Source of the DNA: Rhynchosporium graminicola
Lineage: Eukaryota > Ascomycota > Leotiomycetes > Helotiales > Ploettnerulaceae
DNA: 64,000 bases
NCBI GenBank assembly: GCA_900074885.1
Contig: FJUW01000072.1
Location: forward strand, 62,001-126,000
Direction: 5' to 3'
Part shown: positions 22,401 to 34,610 of the stretch, piece after piece
How positions within the stretch are numbered: position 1 is the first letter of the stretch
Layout: every line of letters starts with the position of its first letter
Position numbers and translations under genes: made by a program
The notes under the pieces: model-generated
The model's input: only the letters and a program-made list of their open reading frames with translations
Database searches by the model: none
What the model was told of the DNA's origin: nothing

Positions 22401-25400
22401 TTTGAGAAGATGCATCGTAAACAAAGATATCGTTCGTGATGTGGGATTTAGACACAAGCTCGAAACGGGAATAAACGGTCCACTCGCGGGAATTCGACTT
22501 GTCTCTCATGAAAGACGCTGAGAATATGACCTCTTCCACGGCGGTGCACATGAAGATCTCGTCTTCTTTGCGTGGAGATAAGCAATTTACGTGAATACCA
22601 GCCACTTGGAGGAAGTTGTCCATGGGTATAGGGTCACAGACCGTAGGATGCCTGCTGAAGGGTCGGTCTGCTGGCAGAGTGACAAAACCGACTGCCTCGT
22701 TCTCCAACGCGTACAAGCTCCTAACTCCGCGGTAGTAGTCTGCATAGTCTACAACATTGGAGAAAAGATCATATACCATCGGTCCGCTAATACCTGTTGC
22801 CAAGGGAGACTTCGATATTCGATCAGCGTACGAAATCCCGGCAAACTTATTCAGTAACTGGATGCTTTTATCCACATTAAACACGGGGACGAGATCTATG
22901 CGGCCACTGGCATGCTCAAGCGCACCGCTGTCCTCCACGTCCACATGTAGCCCAGGACTACTAAATAGTGTAAAACCCCAGGTATTTTGGGCGGTGTTGC
23001 GGAGGCGCAGGAATACCTGAGAGTCACCACCAAGGCCAAGTGGTGAAGACATGGTTACTGCCTCGACGTGTGGTACTGTCTCACTTCCAGGGTCGCTGTT
23101 TGGGATGGCTATGGCACATCTAGCGGCGAGTTCAACGTACATAGAGGCAGGACAGATGCCATAGCTTGCAACAGCGTGCCCACGTCCAGCAAGGTCGAAA
23201 ACAACGTTAGAAGTGTCCACGAGAAACAGATAATCCCCTTTGGAATCACTTTGCTTAATCAATGACACTAGATTGAGTCCCTGATTAGTGACGCCCGAGT
23301 TTGGTGCAGCAGCCGGTGACCGTGCTGAAGGCGATTTATAGTCAATCCAATGCCGTGTTTGCTCAAATTGGTACGGTGGAAGGTTGATGTTGGTGTAAAG
23401 ATTGCCTGAAGAACGGTGGAAGGGCCAGTACTGGACGTTGGATCCAGATTTCCACAACTGGCAAGTGGCATTGGCAAGATTCTCTCTCGCATCTGTATCT
23501 CCCAGATTCACAGGGATGAATGTGTCCAGCCTGCCCGGTTTACACAAAATCCGACGCAACATGGCAATAATAGGTGATGCCGATCCAGCTTCTAGCCAAA
23601 CGGCCGAGGGTAGACGAGAGGCGATGCGTTCAACTGCATCCTCAAAGTGCACAGGCTGTCGGGTATGCTGGACTAACTGTTCCACGGTATATTGTGGCCA
23701 AGATTCCTCGGCGGAGCAAGTCTCGATAGGGATACGAGGCGGTTGTATGGTGACTGATTCGGCAATCTTCCTGTAATCCTGAAGAATGCCATCTGCGAGG
23801 TAAGAGTGGTACCCATGGGTGTTTGAAAGTCGAGTCGTCTTGAAATGCCGACATTCCTCCTCGACTCTTGCCATTGACGAGGTATTGCCAGCGATCACAT
23901 AGCTACGAGGACCATTATAGCAGGCGATATCCACGCGGAAGTCAGCTGTTGAATTGACAAGAGTTACCACGGCCTCGATTTCTTTCCGTTCGCATTCTAC
24001 GGATATCATAACCCCACGCTCTGAACCCCAACTGTCTCTGATCAGACGGGCTCGGCCAGAGATTAGTCGCATTGCATCTTTGAGAGAAATAGAACCAGCG
24101 ATGCATAGTGTCGAAAGTTGACCGAAGCTGTGACCTATTAAGCTGTCGATCTGAAGCCCACAGTCCAGCCAGGACCTGGCAAAAGAGACCTGTAATGAGA
24201 GAAGCATGCAATGGAGGGTCACCAAGTCATCAATTGGGGCTCCAAGAAATACATCCGGGAAGATGCTACGCAATCCCAGCTCTTCGCAAGCAGTGTTACA
24301 TTCAGTCTATGTTATGGTTAGCACGCAGACCATGATTATCGCCAAAGCGAAGAAAGAGCATTGGTTGATGGCGGTTCTGCTTACCAGATGTTTTCGAAGA
24401 ACATCACAGCTATCAAATAGCCCTTTCGATATCGTGACTGTGCTCCCAACTTGGCCACCAAAACAGAAAATGACTGGATGCTTCTTCGTCCGAACCTCTG
24501 CTCCAATAGACGCCGTGGTGAGGCGGCTGAATTTGGAGATCAAATCCTCCTTGTCTTTCACTGTAAACGCAGTTCGATACTCAAACGACGAGTTCTGTCT
24601 CCGAGCAATATTGTAAGCAATATCCTTCATCGACGTCTGAGTTGAAGGGAGGTAGAGCTTCATCGCGTTGATGTACGATTGGAGATTGCCTGCAGACTTG
24701 GAAGATAGAAAGACAGGGTAGAGGGTTGACGAGGGTAGCTTCTGAAGTCGCTCAATCGCATCTCTAGGGTTCTGCGAGACATTCGAATGCTCTCGAAGTA
24801 CAATTGCAGCGTTACTTCCCGCGGCTCCGTAGTTGTTCACTAATGCAACATGCCGCTGAGCGATCCATTGTTGGGTAGACGTCGATATCTCTAATTGTTC
24901 CTCTGGTAACGCTTTGATGCTCGGATTGAGAGTGGTAAAGTTCGCCTGTTTTGGAATCGTTCTATACTGCATCATTAGGAGGGTTTTGATGACTCCTGCA
25001 ACGCCAGAAGCAGCCTCGAGGTGCCCAATATTGTCCTTGACAGAGCCCAAGAACAATGACTGATTCCGTAGAGGGCCAGTGAGCGCCGATCGAACACTCT
25101 CGTATTCTATTGGATCACCAACGGGGGTTCCTAGGAGCACACGTTAGCCATGAGGAATAGACAGATTGTCCATTAAAGTGGTCATGTTCTTACCAGTACC
25201 GTGTGCTTCGACGTACGTGACTTCCGTGGGTTCAATTCGTGCAATGGAAAGCGCCTTTTTGTATAATAAACTCTGTGACTGGGAGTCTGGTACTGTTATG
25301 GAGCTGCAGTTAGAACCTTGATTAACCGCCGAGCCTGAAATGACACCCAGAATGGTATCGCAGTCTGATAGTGCCTTTGAGAGCGGCTTTAATATAAGCA

Positions 25401-27338
25401 TGCCAGCGCCTTCACCGCGGCAGTAGCCATTACCACCAGCATCAAAAGCTCTTGAGGATCCATTAGCATTTAGGAAAGAAGCACCCGAGAGATTCTGGTA
25501 TAAGTTGGGGCCAGTAATAACGTTGACTCCTCCAGCCAAGGCCATGGAACATTCGCCTGCAAGTAGTGCCTATGGTTCAGTCAGTTATCCCGCCGAAAAA
25601 AAGTGCAGTGCAGTCAGGAACCTACTTTACATGCTGTATGTATCGCGACTGAGGATGACGAACACGCTGTATCAAGAGTGATCGAGGGTCCAGTCCAGCC
25701 AAAAAAGTGGCTGATACGGCCGCTGATGAAAGCTCGTAGTGTACCAGTGGCAGAGAATGCGTTGGCATCCTCAGAAGCGATGTTCTCTTCGTATTCCACG
25801 GCTCCGACGCCCATATAACAACCAATCTCGGTCTCCTGTTCCGCCTCTGACAGGGCAAAATAGCCAGATGACTCTAATGCCTCATAAGCAACCTGCAAGG
25901 CGAGTCGTTGTTGTGGATCCATGGATTTTGCCTCACGGCCCGAGAAACCAAAAAACCGATGATCGAAGACATCAGGTCGGCTCATGAAGTTTCCCCAGTA
26001 GTTACCCAGTTTGGGTTCTCTGGTGACGTCCCCTGGGTCAAAACGTCCAGTGGGAATCGTACCAATACAGCTTTTTCCTGAGGCCAGCAACTGCCAGAAT
26101 TCCTCTATCGAATCTGCTTCCGGAAAACGACAAGCCATTCCAACTACAGCAATTTCCTCGGATCCGCTCGCAAGCTCTGTCACATTGGCATGAGGCGGGA
26201 TACCATTCTTGACGTTGAGCTTGCTCGGCAAAAGCGATCTTGGGATACACGGCTGCGATCCCATCGGGGTTAACTTGACTTTGCTTTGGAAATGAGCTAC
26301 AGTCTGCTGGACTGTTTGAAACCAGTGGGCTCGCTTGCACAAGACTAGATCTATGGCAATTTCGTGGAGGGGTCCGGTAGTGATGATGGCAGCATCTGCT
26401 GTAGATCTCAAGGGCAAATGTAATCTGAGAGCATCAGGGAGCTCGAGTTCCTTGTTTCCGCTGCAGAACTTTTTGAGTGATTTGGCAATGTCGGCGTTTC
26501 TGGGATGATGAAACCATCCATCAAGACCAATGTCGATGGTTGAAATTTTCATTTCATCCAGCCGGGAACAGAACGATGTTTGGTCACTTTTGGGTATACC
26601 AATTGTCAAAGTACCATCGTCAGTTACACAAGAAATATAAGCCTATATCTTGAGGTTAGTTACAAACTTCTCCAGCCCGGTAATTTCATGTGACTGTTAC
26701 AAGTCATGTGTATAACTTACGTCGGGAAAGAGATCTAGACATGTGTCTATGTATGCTCTATCGGAGGGTGTGTTCCAACGCAGAGATATCGCTGTTGCGC
26801 ATTCAGAAGAAGGATTTGATGCATCCTGCGAGTCGAGTAAACCACCGATGCAGGCGGCGAGGCGGACAGAATTCGATACACTTCGCTCGAGCTCAGCATA
26901 ATTGCTCGACGAAGAAACAGCGGCCGCAGAAAGAAACCCGATACAAAATCCCTGCGCTGCCACAAAGCTAGAAAGGCTCTTGCTCGAGTCTGGATCGCTA
27001 CTAAGTTGGATAAATTCGGCGATTTGAGATATGACCGTCAGTGGCGCCAACTGGATATTGGTGAGTTTCTGAGGATCTGGGATAGACCTTCCGGCCGCGA
27101 AATCTTCTAGTTCCTTAAGCTTTTCCCCCCCACCAAAGCCAATATCCGAGATATCACAATTTTGTACCAGCGCAGGCCACAATGCCGGCAGCTGGATCAG
27201 AGTTGTGGTGATGAAGTTTAGACGAGATTCTTGCTGAATTGTATTTTGAAGGCTTAATAGACTCTCCCGAGACCAACGCAGCACCTGTGGACCAAATAAA
27301 GCAACGCGTGGTTCTTGCTGGAGGGCTGTAGATGGCAT
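19451..27338 (-). CDS. Non-reducing polyketide synthase, SAT-KS-AT-PT-ACP-CMeT-TE
   Basis: Six exons (27338-26721, 26642-25626, 25569-25194, 25130-24385, 24306-20457, 20397-19451) give 2,517 residues, matching DMOA and 5-methylorsellinate synthases in size and order. SAT: GFCIG, Cys132. KS: DTACSSS, Cys533, with His668 (EAHGTG) and His707 (NIGH). AT: GHSFG, Ser979. PT: His1296 and Asp1482 (MDNFLQVAG). One ACP: GIDSLL, Ser1702. CMeT: SAM motif ELGAGTGGT near 1978-1987. TE: esterase-like HGGGH oxyanion motif at 2207 and GWSTGGH with Ser2289, His2488. Every known catalytic residue is present. This group builds a C-methylated orsellinate and the TE releases it as acid. Starter, methylation number and exact product cannot be read from sequence. 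The PKS is divergent from P450 D. Confidence 0.95.
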
Positions 27339-27842
27339 CTTGGAGAATGTTTTCGCAAGCCAGGGAAAGGAGAGTTTTAGCTGCAACGACACTCGTTCCC
27401 ACCTCTTTCTCGTGGTTCAGTGAATGTATATCTGTCAGACTGTTGAAAGTCCATTCAGTGAAGGTCCGTTGGTTCGTTGAAGGTTTATGGTTTGTGGCAC
27501 AGTCCTTGAGTAAAGTTACCACGTTAAATAAGTTAAGCTTGTCTTGCATATTGCTATTGTATGCATAACCTTACTACCGTAAGGACCCTGCAGCATCTAT
27601 CGGAGAATTTCCGCAAGTCGTTCTGCTTAGACGATTTACGCGGTGCCAGCGACGGGCCGACGCCGGATCCGAGTAAATACAAGTAATGTAATTCAAGCCG
27701 AGCCAAGCGAGTTTCCAACCTTGCCCGGTCATACCGCAAGGGAATCAATTTACTGTAGTCACTGAAATGTAGGTGACCGATATCGATATACAAAGGATTA
27801 CGACAACTTTCATTCCTCGATCGCCGTGTTTGGCAGCTGGTC
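27339..27842. promoter_or_regulatory. Bidirectional promoter region between PKS and P450 D
   Basis: A 504-bp stretch separates the PKS start (27338, minus) from the P450 D start (27843, plus). Shared control of the core synthase and a tailoring enzyme is expected from this layout. I could not identify a named binding site by eye. Confidence 0.45.
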
Positions 27843-29734
27843 ATGATCATGTTGCCTGTAATTATGGACACATTCTTCCAAAGGTCTACCATTTTCTTTC
27901 TTCTCCTAGGAACTGCTATAGGGCTGGTAACAATTCAATTATTCCGAACTTGGTGGCGATTGAGACACATCCCCGGCCCATGCTTGGGAACTATTAGCAA
28001 CTTATTGCGTATGTCATGGGTTCCAACAAAACGGGCACACCTTATACTCCAGGAGGTTCATGAGAAATATGGCGAAGTCGTACGAATTGGTCCGAATATG
28101 GTATCCTTCAGCAATCCTGAGCTCATTGCAACTGTCTATCCTACGAGGGAGGGCTTTCCCAAGGTCCGTAAATAAGTGAACATACAGCTGTAGTGAAAAT
28201 GGAGCACAAGCTGACACTAGCTTGTTCATCACTGCAGAGCGACTTTTATGCGACTCTTCGACCTTATACGAGAGGCGGCGGTGCCTTGCAAGCTGTCTTC
28301 AATATCACGGACGAGAAGCTTCATAAAAAGCTCAAGAGTCCTATTGCGCCTATCTTCTCCTCAGCCAGCGCAACATCATTCGAACATCTCGTTGACGATA
28401 CTCTCCAATGTCTACTCAAACAACTCGATACAAGATTTGCTGTCAACCGAGAAGTTCTTGACCTCGGGAAGTGGGTGCAGTTCTTTGCTTTCGATGTGAT
28501 GGGTACTATGACTTTCTCGAAGAGATATGGATTTTTGGACAATGGACGAGACACGGGGGGAATGCTGGGTTCAATTGTTGCCTTCATGCGAAATGCTGCA
28601 CCAGTATGAATCTCCTTCATCTCTCCATTTATACACGGCAAAAGATGTCAAATTGACCGCTGCTCCAGTTCACGCAAGTTCCCCGGCTCGACTGGATTAT
28701 GAGAAAGAACCTCATCGCAGATGCGATTCTGCAGTTTTTCAATCAAAGAGCTTCTCTTTCCATTCTCGGCTTTGTCGGCGGTGCAATCAAAGAGAAGCGA
28801 GAAGAGTTAGCCAAGGGCGCAGCTAAGGTGGGAGATGAGGCCAGCACAAGGAAGGACTTCCTGTCCCGATATATTGAGCTTCAAGAGAATAATCCTGAGA
28901 TACCACCTTGGTAAGGAATCGCCCAATCAATAATAATCTTGACAAAAGTGAAAATTATCGACTCACAGCTATCATTCCTACAGGGCTCCAACCGCGTGGA
29001 CATTCTCCAACGTCATTGCAGGATCGGATTCAGTGGGCAGCCTCATGCGCACTATCATGTTTTGCCTTCTTTCCTACCCAAATACCTTGGACAGGCTGTA
29101 CAACGAGCTTCTTTCCGCCAATCTCTCACGCCCTTTTCCTGGATACAAGGAAGTACGCAATTTGCCCTACCTGGATGCATGTGTCCAAGAAGGTGCCCGA
29201 ATTCATCCACCTTTTGCGCTGCCATTCGAACGCGTTGTACCAGAAGGTGGTGTAACGATCCTTGGGCATTTCCTCCCTGCCGGAACTGTAATAGGTGGCA
29301 GCCCATATGTAGTGAATCGGCATAAGCCATTTTTCGGCGAGGATGCGGAATTTTGGCGACCCGAGAGATGGCTCGAGAGAGATGATGCACACAAAAGAAA
29401 ATTAGAACAAGGAGTCTTAACAGTATGTCTGATCTCCCGGACTGATTCACGTATTAGTGCTAACGTAGTTTGAGTACGGTGCTGGGCGGCGCGTCTGTCT
29501 CGGCAAGCATATTGGAATTTTGGAAATCAAGAAACTCATTTCATTTCTTGTTCTCAACTACGATGTGAGTTTTATTGTGTCGAGTACAGCTGAATGCCAG
29601 AGGCTAATTGGGCTTAGATACGTATTGTAGACCGCGAGAAGTTTAAGGTTGAGAACTCCTGGTTCCTCTTTCAGACTGGACTTTACGCTCAGATTCAAAA
29701 ACGGTCAGATCCCGTCGTCATTATTCAATCATGA
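27843..29734 (+). CDS. Cytochrome P450 monooxygenase (P450 D), pisatin-demethylase-like
   Basis: Six exons (27843-28163, 28238-28603, 28678-28910, 28984-29422, 29469-29564, 29618-29734) give 523 residues. Anchor [19 protein letters not shown], hinge [10 protein letters not shown]-helix AGSDS (Ser in place of the usual Thr), K-helix EGAR, PERW and haem loop [15 protein letters not shown] are seen. The ending [17 protein letters not shown] parallels P450 B. The junction into exon 3 uses an AAG acceptor at 28677; the nearer CCAG at 28667 would break the frame. ATGs at 27849 and 27864 are alternative starts. The gene lies head-to-head with the PKS. Confidence 0.88.
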
Positions 29735-30212
29735 TGATCGGTAACAGGTCTTACATTTGAGAGACAATGGATGCAAGTAATAATCAGAGAAGATTGATAC
29801 CATAAATTAGATGCAAGGAAGGTTAGAGAGTATTTGGGACTTCGAGCTTGGATGCTATGGATAGTACCCAGGGTGGACAATATCGTAATTACAACCTTTG
29901 TAAATTATTCATGGTTCTGCTTTGTAACCACGTTGAAACAGTCTTGGTGCTATTTGGTAGTTGTGAACGATTTTTGGAAGCTTTAATGTGTACATTAATG
30001 AGGGTTGGCAGTAATGGGTCAAGGCCAAGTACTTCTGGCGTGAACAAGTGTGTAATTTCAAATATAGAAGAACAATACATGTCAACACTTTCATAATGCG
30101 ACCAGCAATCATTCTCTTCCTAGGTATGGATGTCACTTGTCCATATTGCTGATCTGAGCCAGTGCCTGAATCACTCCATTGTTACAAGTATTCAATTGAG
30201 CTGGAATAATTA
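29735..30212. other. Intergenic region between P450 D and the terpene cyclase
   Basis: The two genes converge here over 478 bp. It would carry the 3' untranslated regions of both. No other feature is supported. Confidence 0.5.
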
Positions 30213-31052
30213 CTAAACAATCCCGTGTTTACTTTCCAAGGAAGCGTAAACGAAAGGATAAATCAGATCCGCCGCCTCCGATACGATAAAGATGAACAGA
30301 GCCATTGGCTTTGCTGCCATTGGATAATCCTTCGGGTAATGCGCATATCGCCAGGCAAATAACGATATTGCGGATAAAGTCCCCAGCCACCTACAAACCC
30401 TGTGACGGAGTTGTTAACATTCGCATCGAAAAATGTGAAGATGCTTGATTACCAAATGCCCCATGAATGGCCGGAAGTTTCATTCCTGCACATCAAATGC
30501 ATGACTGAGCCGCAGCTGATGAGGAGCTGGCACACCCAGGCACTCCAGAAAGGACCGTCTTCGATATTTTTACATGAGCGTCTGAATGCCAAGTGCATAG
30601 CGAGCATCATCGCAATTCCCACGGCGAGAATCAAGCCTAGATTATCGGCCACCAGCGGTGCCTGCTCCCATTTGGAAGGACCATGTTTCAAGGTCCAATA
30701 CACAATGGGGACGTCGGCGATGAGCCAGGGGACGAAAGAGATGACTTGACCCAGGGAATTGGGATGAATTACACCGTAGATGAATTCCCATGCTATATTC
30801 GCACATCTACCAGATAAACATGAGTTAGGAACAGTCACTATACGTGGAGAGAGAACTGCAATCGAGAGGGTGGGCTTACAAGGGAATTAGTGGCATCCCA
30901 TAGGATTTGTCAATGTTTGCCTGCCGCGCATACAAGATATACGCGAAGGTCCATGGGATACCGGATCCAAGAACAAAGAAGTCTTGCACTTGGAGATAGC
31001 GCAGAGACGGTTTATTGACCTTGTCCACAGGGCTTAGGTAGACTCGAACCAT
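30213..31052 (-). CDS. Pyr4-family integral-membrane terpene cyclase
   Basis: Three exons (31052-30880, 30806-30453, 30399-30213) give 237 residues, the family size. Frame is kept at both junctions; the last exon is in a frame no long ORF shows. The conserved acidic pair of Pyr4/Trt1/AusL-type cyclases is present: Glu65 in CANIAWEFIYGVIHP and Asp220 in SEAADLIYPFVYASLE. Several membrane helices are evident (LGSGIPWTFAYILY, VISFVPWLIADVPIVYW, LGLILAVGIAMMLAMHLAF, ALFIFIVSEAADLIYPF). Family members protonate an epoxide of a prenylated aromatic and cyclise the terpene chain. Its presence beside an NR-PKS points to a meroterpenoid pathway. The start at 31052 was chosen because MVRVYLSP aligns with the short N-termini of the family; the frame is open further upstream. 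Confidence 0.9.
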
Positions 31053-32753
31053 GTCTTCGTTTTTCTTCACGGAATTTTTTTTCCACCCAATCGGAAAAGG
31101 CCGGCGGAGAATCACTGCTTCGAGATTAGACCGAGATGAGCAAGTTGGAAGAATTATCGAACGTTGTTTTTGAATTAATGATGGCACTACATATTCCTAT
31201 GGAAAGTTGAGCTTGCCGAGGCGTACCAAGTAAACCCGAGTAAACGAGGTGCTAAGTTGATAGCTAATTCGGTCCATCACAACAAATTTGGAACGGGGCC
31301 CCGTCCCTTTGTACTCGCAAGTACTGGTTCAAGAACTGAAAATTGGCTGAACTTCAATTAAACTCCATGGTCCTGTGAAATCATAGAGAAACAAATGTTT
31401 TTCGCAGACGGTGAACACATGTAAATACAGTAGCCGACACTGAGTAAATACAGTAGCCAACACTGAGCAAGGCCGCCCAAATTCCGATGTTTTTTCGTGG
31501 GCATGACCCCCAGAGGCCCACGTTATGTCAATGCTCAATCCACAAGGAGCATGTCTAAGTCCAAATATACTGGGAGTTCGATGAAAAGTACTAGGGCGCA
31601 TGGGATACGGAAGTCACAGTATAGTACACTAGTCCGAGGTTTTAGCGAAATGCTAGGTTTCACGAACTCTAGGTAACTTCAAGCGGGCAGACCCGAGTAA
31701 AGTGCGTAAGCCAACAACGTCCAGCCCTTCGTATAGACGGGAAGCTGCCGGTTTTTCGACAGAGGAATGATCAACACATTCTATTTTCTTGGCACTTCAC
31801 TAATGAAACAAAACCCGATAATGCCAAGGCCTTCACAAATACCAAAAAGGAAGATAGAATGTATATCTACCTTTGACGCAGTTATGCCGAGTTCTAATTA
31901 CTAACCATTATAGACTACGCTAAGTCAAACACTCTACCGCTCCTTTTGACCTCTTCGATGCTAGCGGTCAAATTGATACCCTTTAAAGATCAAGTGTCTT
32001 TTAACACCAGGAGATTGCCTGTCGAAAAGGCATTAAAAAACTAGCAAACGAAGTAGTAGAAATTAATGGAGTTTCTATACGCTCGTAGACTGAGATTCGA
32101 AGGTCTTATACTATCGGAAGGCTTCATAATACCCTCGAACCTCAGGAACCTGACCTGTCGACGCTGCTTCGAACGATAAATAAGCCCTAGGAGCATATCT
32201 ATTTTATAACGGTAGAAAAGAAACCTCCGAAAACACATTAGTAAGACGGTAAATATAGCGATATCGAGCCATAAAAGCTTCGAATCTGATATCGTAAAGA
32301 CTATAAGATAAGAAGCCTTAGGAGAAATAAGGGGAAGGAGTTGACTTCGAGATAAGCAATTACGTGTCTCGATTGGAACAATATTCAATTATTCATCCGA
32401 TTTTATTTAGTTAATTAGAAAGACTGTTTCTTTTGCGACGAACTTCACTCTAGGGAATAGTTAAAGGAGACGTATATGATTAAACGGCCTAATAAGGAAA
32501 GAGTAAAGAATTATATGATCAATATATAATTATAAAAAGGAACGGCTTTCGAGGACGAAAAGAAGAAAGCTCGAGAGGAAGCTTATTTACCGCTTACGAA
32601 TGTTATCATTAAGCTTAACTTTATGAAGACAATCCGAAGTAGAGTTAGCAATGGTATAAGCAAAAAAGAAAAACTAGTATTTATATTAAGATCTTCCAGG
32701 AATTATAAGCAGACTCGGAATAGCAAAAAAATGCTTAACTTTAGTTTATGTCG

Positions 32754-34139
32754 TGTCACAGTGGGGGTGGCATATATCGATATTTCTAGTATCAATTCTG
32801 TGTATTTCGTAGAAGAGGACCAAGGCTAAAAGCCTTGATATACCTGCTAATATATCTGCTAATTGGGCTAGAGCCACCTAAATCTACTAAGCGAATGACT
32901 CGCTGCCGACACTGACTATTCTTTACTTTCTCGAGAAGTGATCGGCACGAAGGCATTCAAGATAGCTTTATTTTAACTATAACTAAGGCCTTTAAAGGTC
33001 CGTATACTTATTATATATTCTTATTCTCCTCGTATCTAAGACTCCCTTAGATACTCCTCAAATCCAAGTATCCTGATCCTTGTTTCTTCCTTATTCGAAT
33101 CTCATGGCGTATTCGAGAAGAACTTGTTCACAGGAGAGACTATGTCTTGGCGTTTGAATCGCGAGGCCTTGATCGAAGAGGAGTTATCGAAGGTCCTGGA
33201 GAGCTATTCGGTGACAAAGCTTCTAGGTATCAAGGGAGAATTTCGAAGGACCGTCTCTTTCGCTCAAGTTTTCTTAAAAGCACTGCCGGAGGCCCTCTAG
33301 GGTCAGATTTTAAAGTTAATATATGAAAAACTTGAAGATGACGTACGTAGTTGCGTAAAGGTTTAGTATATTACTCTCCAGCTTCGAATTTCAGTTCTCC
33401 TTCCTGGGTAGCTTGGTCGAGCTCATATTTAAGGCTCGTAGAGAAATCCGAGGAGGCCAGTCGAAAATTAATCGTATATGAGGGAGGTTCGTATAAGAGG
33501 TAAGGGAGGTCGCATTTGAGGGAATACCTCTAAGCTTGTGTTAGTCTGTGTAAAGGAGAGAAGAAGTGGCCAGGTAGCGTGATAGACTTAAATCAAAGAG
33601 CGTATAAAGCTATAGATCCTTCGAGTATCTTCTAGCTTCGAGTTCAGGTTCGGGTGAAAAAATTAAATTGAGGCGCTAATCTCCAAATCGTATAGGAATA
33701 AAAAGAGTCTTTGATATTCTTTAGCATAATTATCAGGCAATCATTTACATAAGGAAGGGCTCGTTAAGTTATCTCTTCTGTACCTGTAACCTAGCTGACT
33801 CGCGGTCGACTATAATTTCAGCTACTAATTAGTGTCGGTATCATAGGGGGGGTGGCATATATCGATATTTCTGGTATTGGTATCAAATCTGTATAATTCG
33901 TAGAAGAGGTTTAAGGCTAAAAGCCTTGGTATACGGAAGGGGGTCCCAGGTGGGTCTCGTCCAGCACTATATCTATACAGGAAAATCATCGGGCAAACTC
34001 GCATCATGGACACTGTTCTACGGAACAAATTGCCCGGCAACTCACCACGGTGGACGAGGCCCACCTGTGATCCCCTTTCGTAGCTGATAATCGGGCTATG
34101 CCAGATTAGGTCTACTAAGCGAATGACTCGTTGCCGACA
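32754..34139 (+). mobile_element. LTR-like element with 158-bp terminal direct repeats, degenerate interior
   Basis: Copy 1 (32754-32911) and copy 2 (33833-34139 minus a 149-bp insertion) are both 158 bp and direct. They share GGTGGCATATATCGATATTT, the palindrome AAGGCTAAAAGCCTT and CTACTAAGCGAATGACTCG, starting TGTC and ending GCCGACA, as in LTRs with TG...CA ends. Their interior of about 0.9 kb has no intact frame and is peppered with stops. I see no clear 5-bp target duplication or primer-binding site, so a short degenerate LTR element (TRIM-like) is the best but not certain reading. Confidence 0.6.
33934..34080. mobile_element. 147-bp TA-flanked MITE nested in the second terminal repeat
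   Basis: The ends are imperfect inverted repeats of about 30 bp: left CGGAAGGGGGTCCCAGGTGG..., right read inverted CGAAAGGGGATCACAGGTGG..., both continuing to a CTCGTCCA block. TA dinucleotides flank both sides (33932-33933, 34081-34082). The uninterrupted first repeat copy at 32754-32911 lacks this segment, which shows it is an insertion. Inside, CGGGCAA and TTGCCCG form another inverted pair. This fits a Tc1/mariner-type MITE. Confidence 0.75.
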
Positions 34140-34542
34140 GTCAAATGCCGATTTAGCCTACTCTTCGAATAAGGTCAAAATGTTATGTAAAAGAATGACT
34201 TTGCATTGATCATACTCCCTATGAATTCACCTGACTTCTCGACACTTGAGACTCTTGCTTTTCCTTATAAGGAAATTTTACGCATAGTCTGATCCTTTTC
34301 CCAAGGCTAGTCTTAAGTGTTTCGAGCAGAAATTCCATCACAGAGTAGATCAAGAGGTAATTCGAAGGGTCTGTGACAGGTATATTATTAGAATATATAA
34401 ATGCCGAAGAATGGATAGCTAATTACACATTCCCAAATTTATAACACTCAATTATGTCAATTACTCATAGTATAGCCTATATAATCGAGTGAATCGTGAT
34501 GTTGATGTTTTGTTCTAATATGGCTGGCCCGTGCCAAGAATC

Positions 34543-34610
34543 GGCAGATTCTCGTTCACGGCAGATTCTCGTTCACGGTGGATTCTTGTTCACGGTGGAT
34601 TCTCGTTCAT
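34543..34610 (+). repeat. Tandem repeat, 4 x 17 bp
   Basis: Four consecutive units of the form GGCAGATTCTCGTTCAC or GGTGGATTCTCGTTCAC, with one or two changes between units. The array ends about 300 bp before the ATG of the AusD-like methyltransferase. It could be a promoter-linked minisatellite. Confidence 0.85.

Noticed and set aside
20504..24645. Several 70-136-codon frames opposite the PKS
   Set aside because: All are shadows of the intact PKS reading frame on the other strand.
28604..28667. Alternative intron end at CCAG (28667) for P450 D exon 3
   Set aside because: It shifts the frame into stops; the AAG acceptor at 28677 keeps the frame and the conserved sequence.
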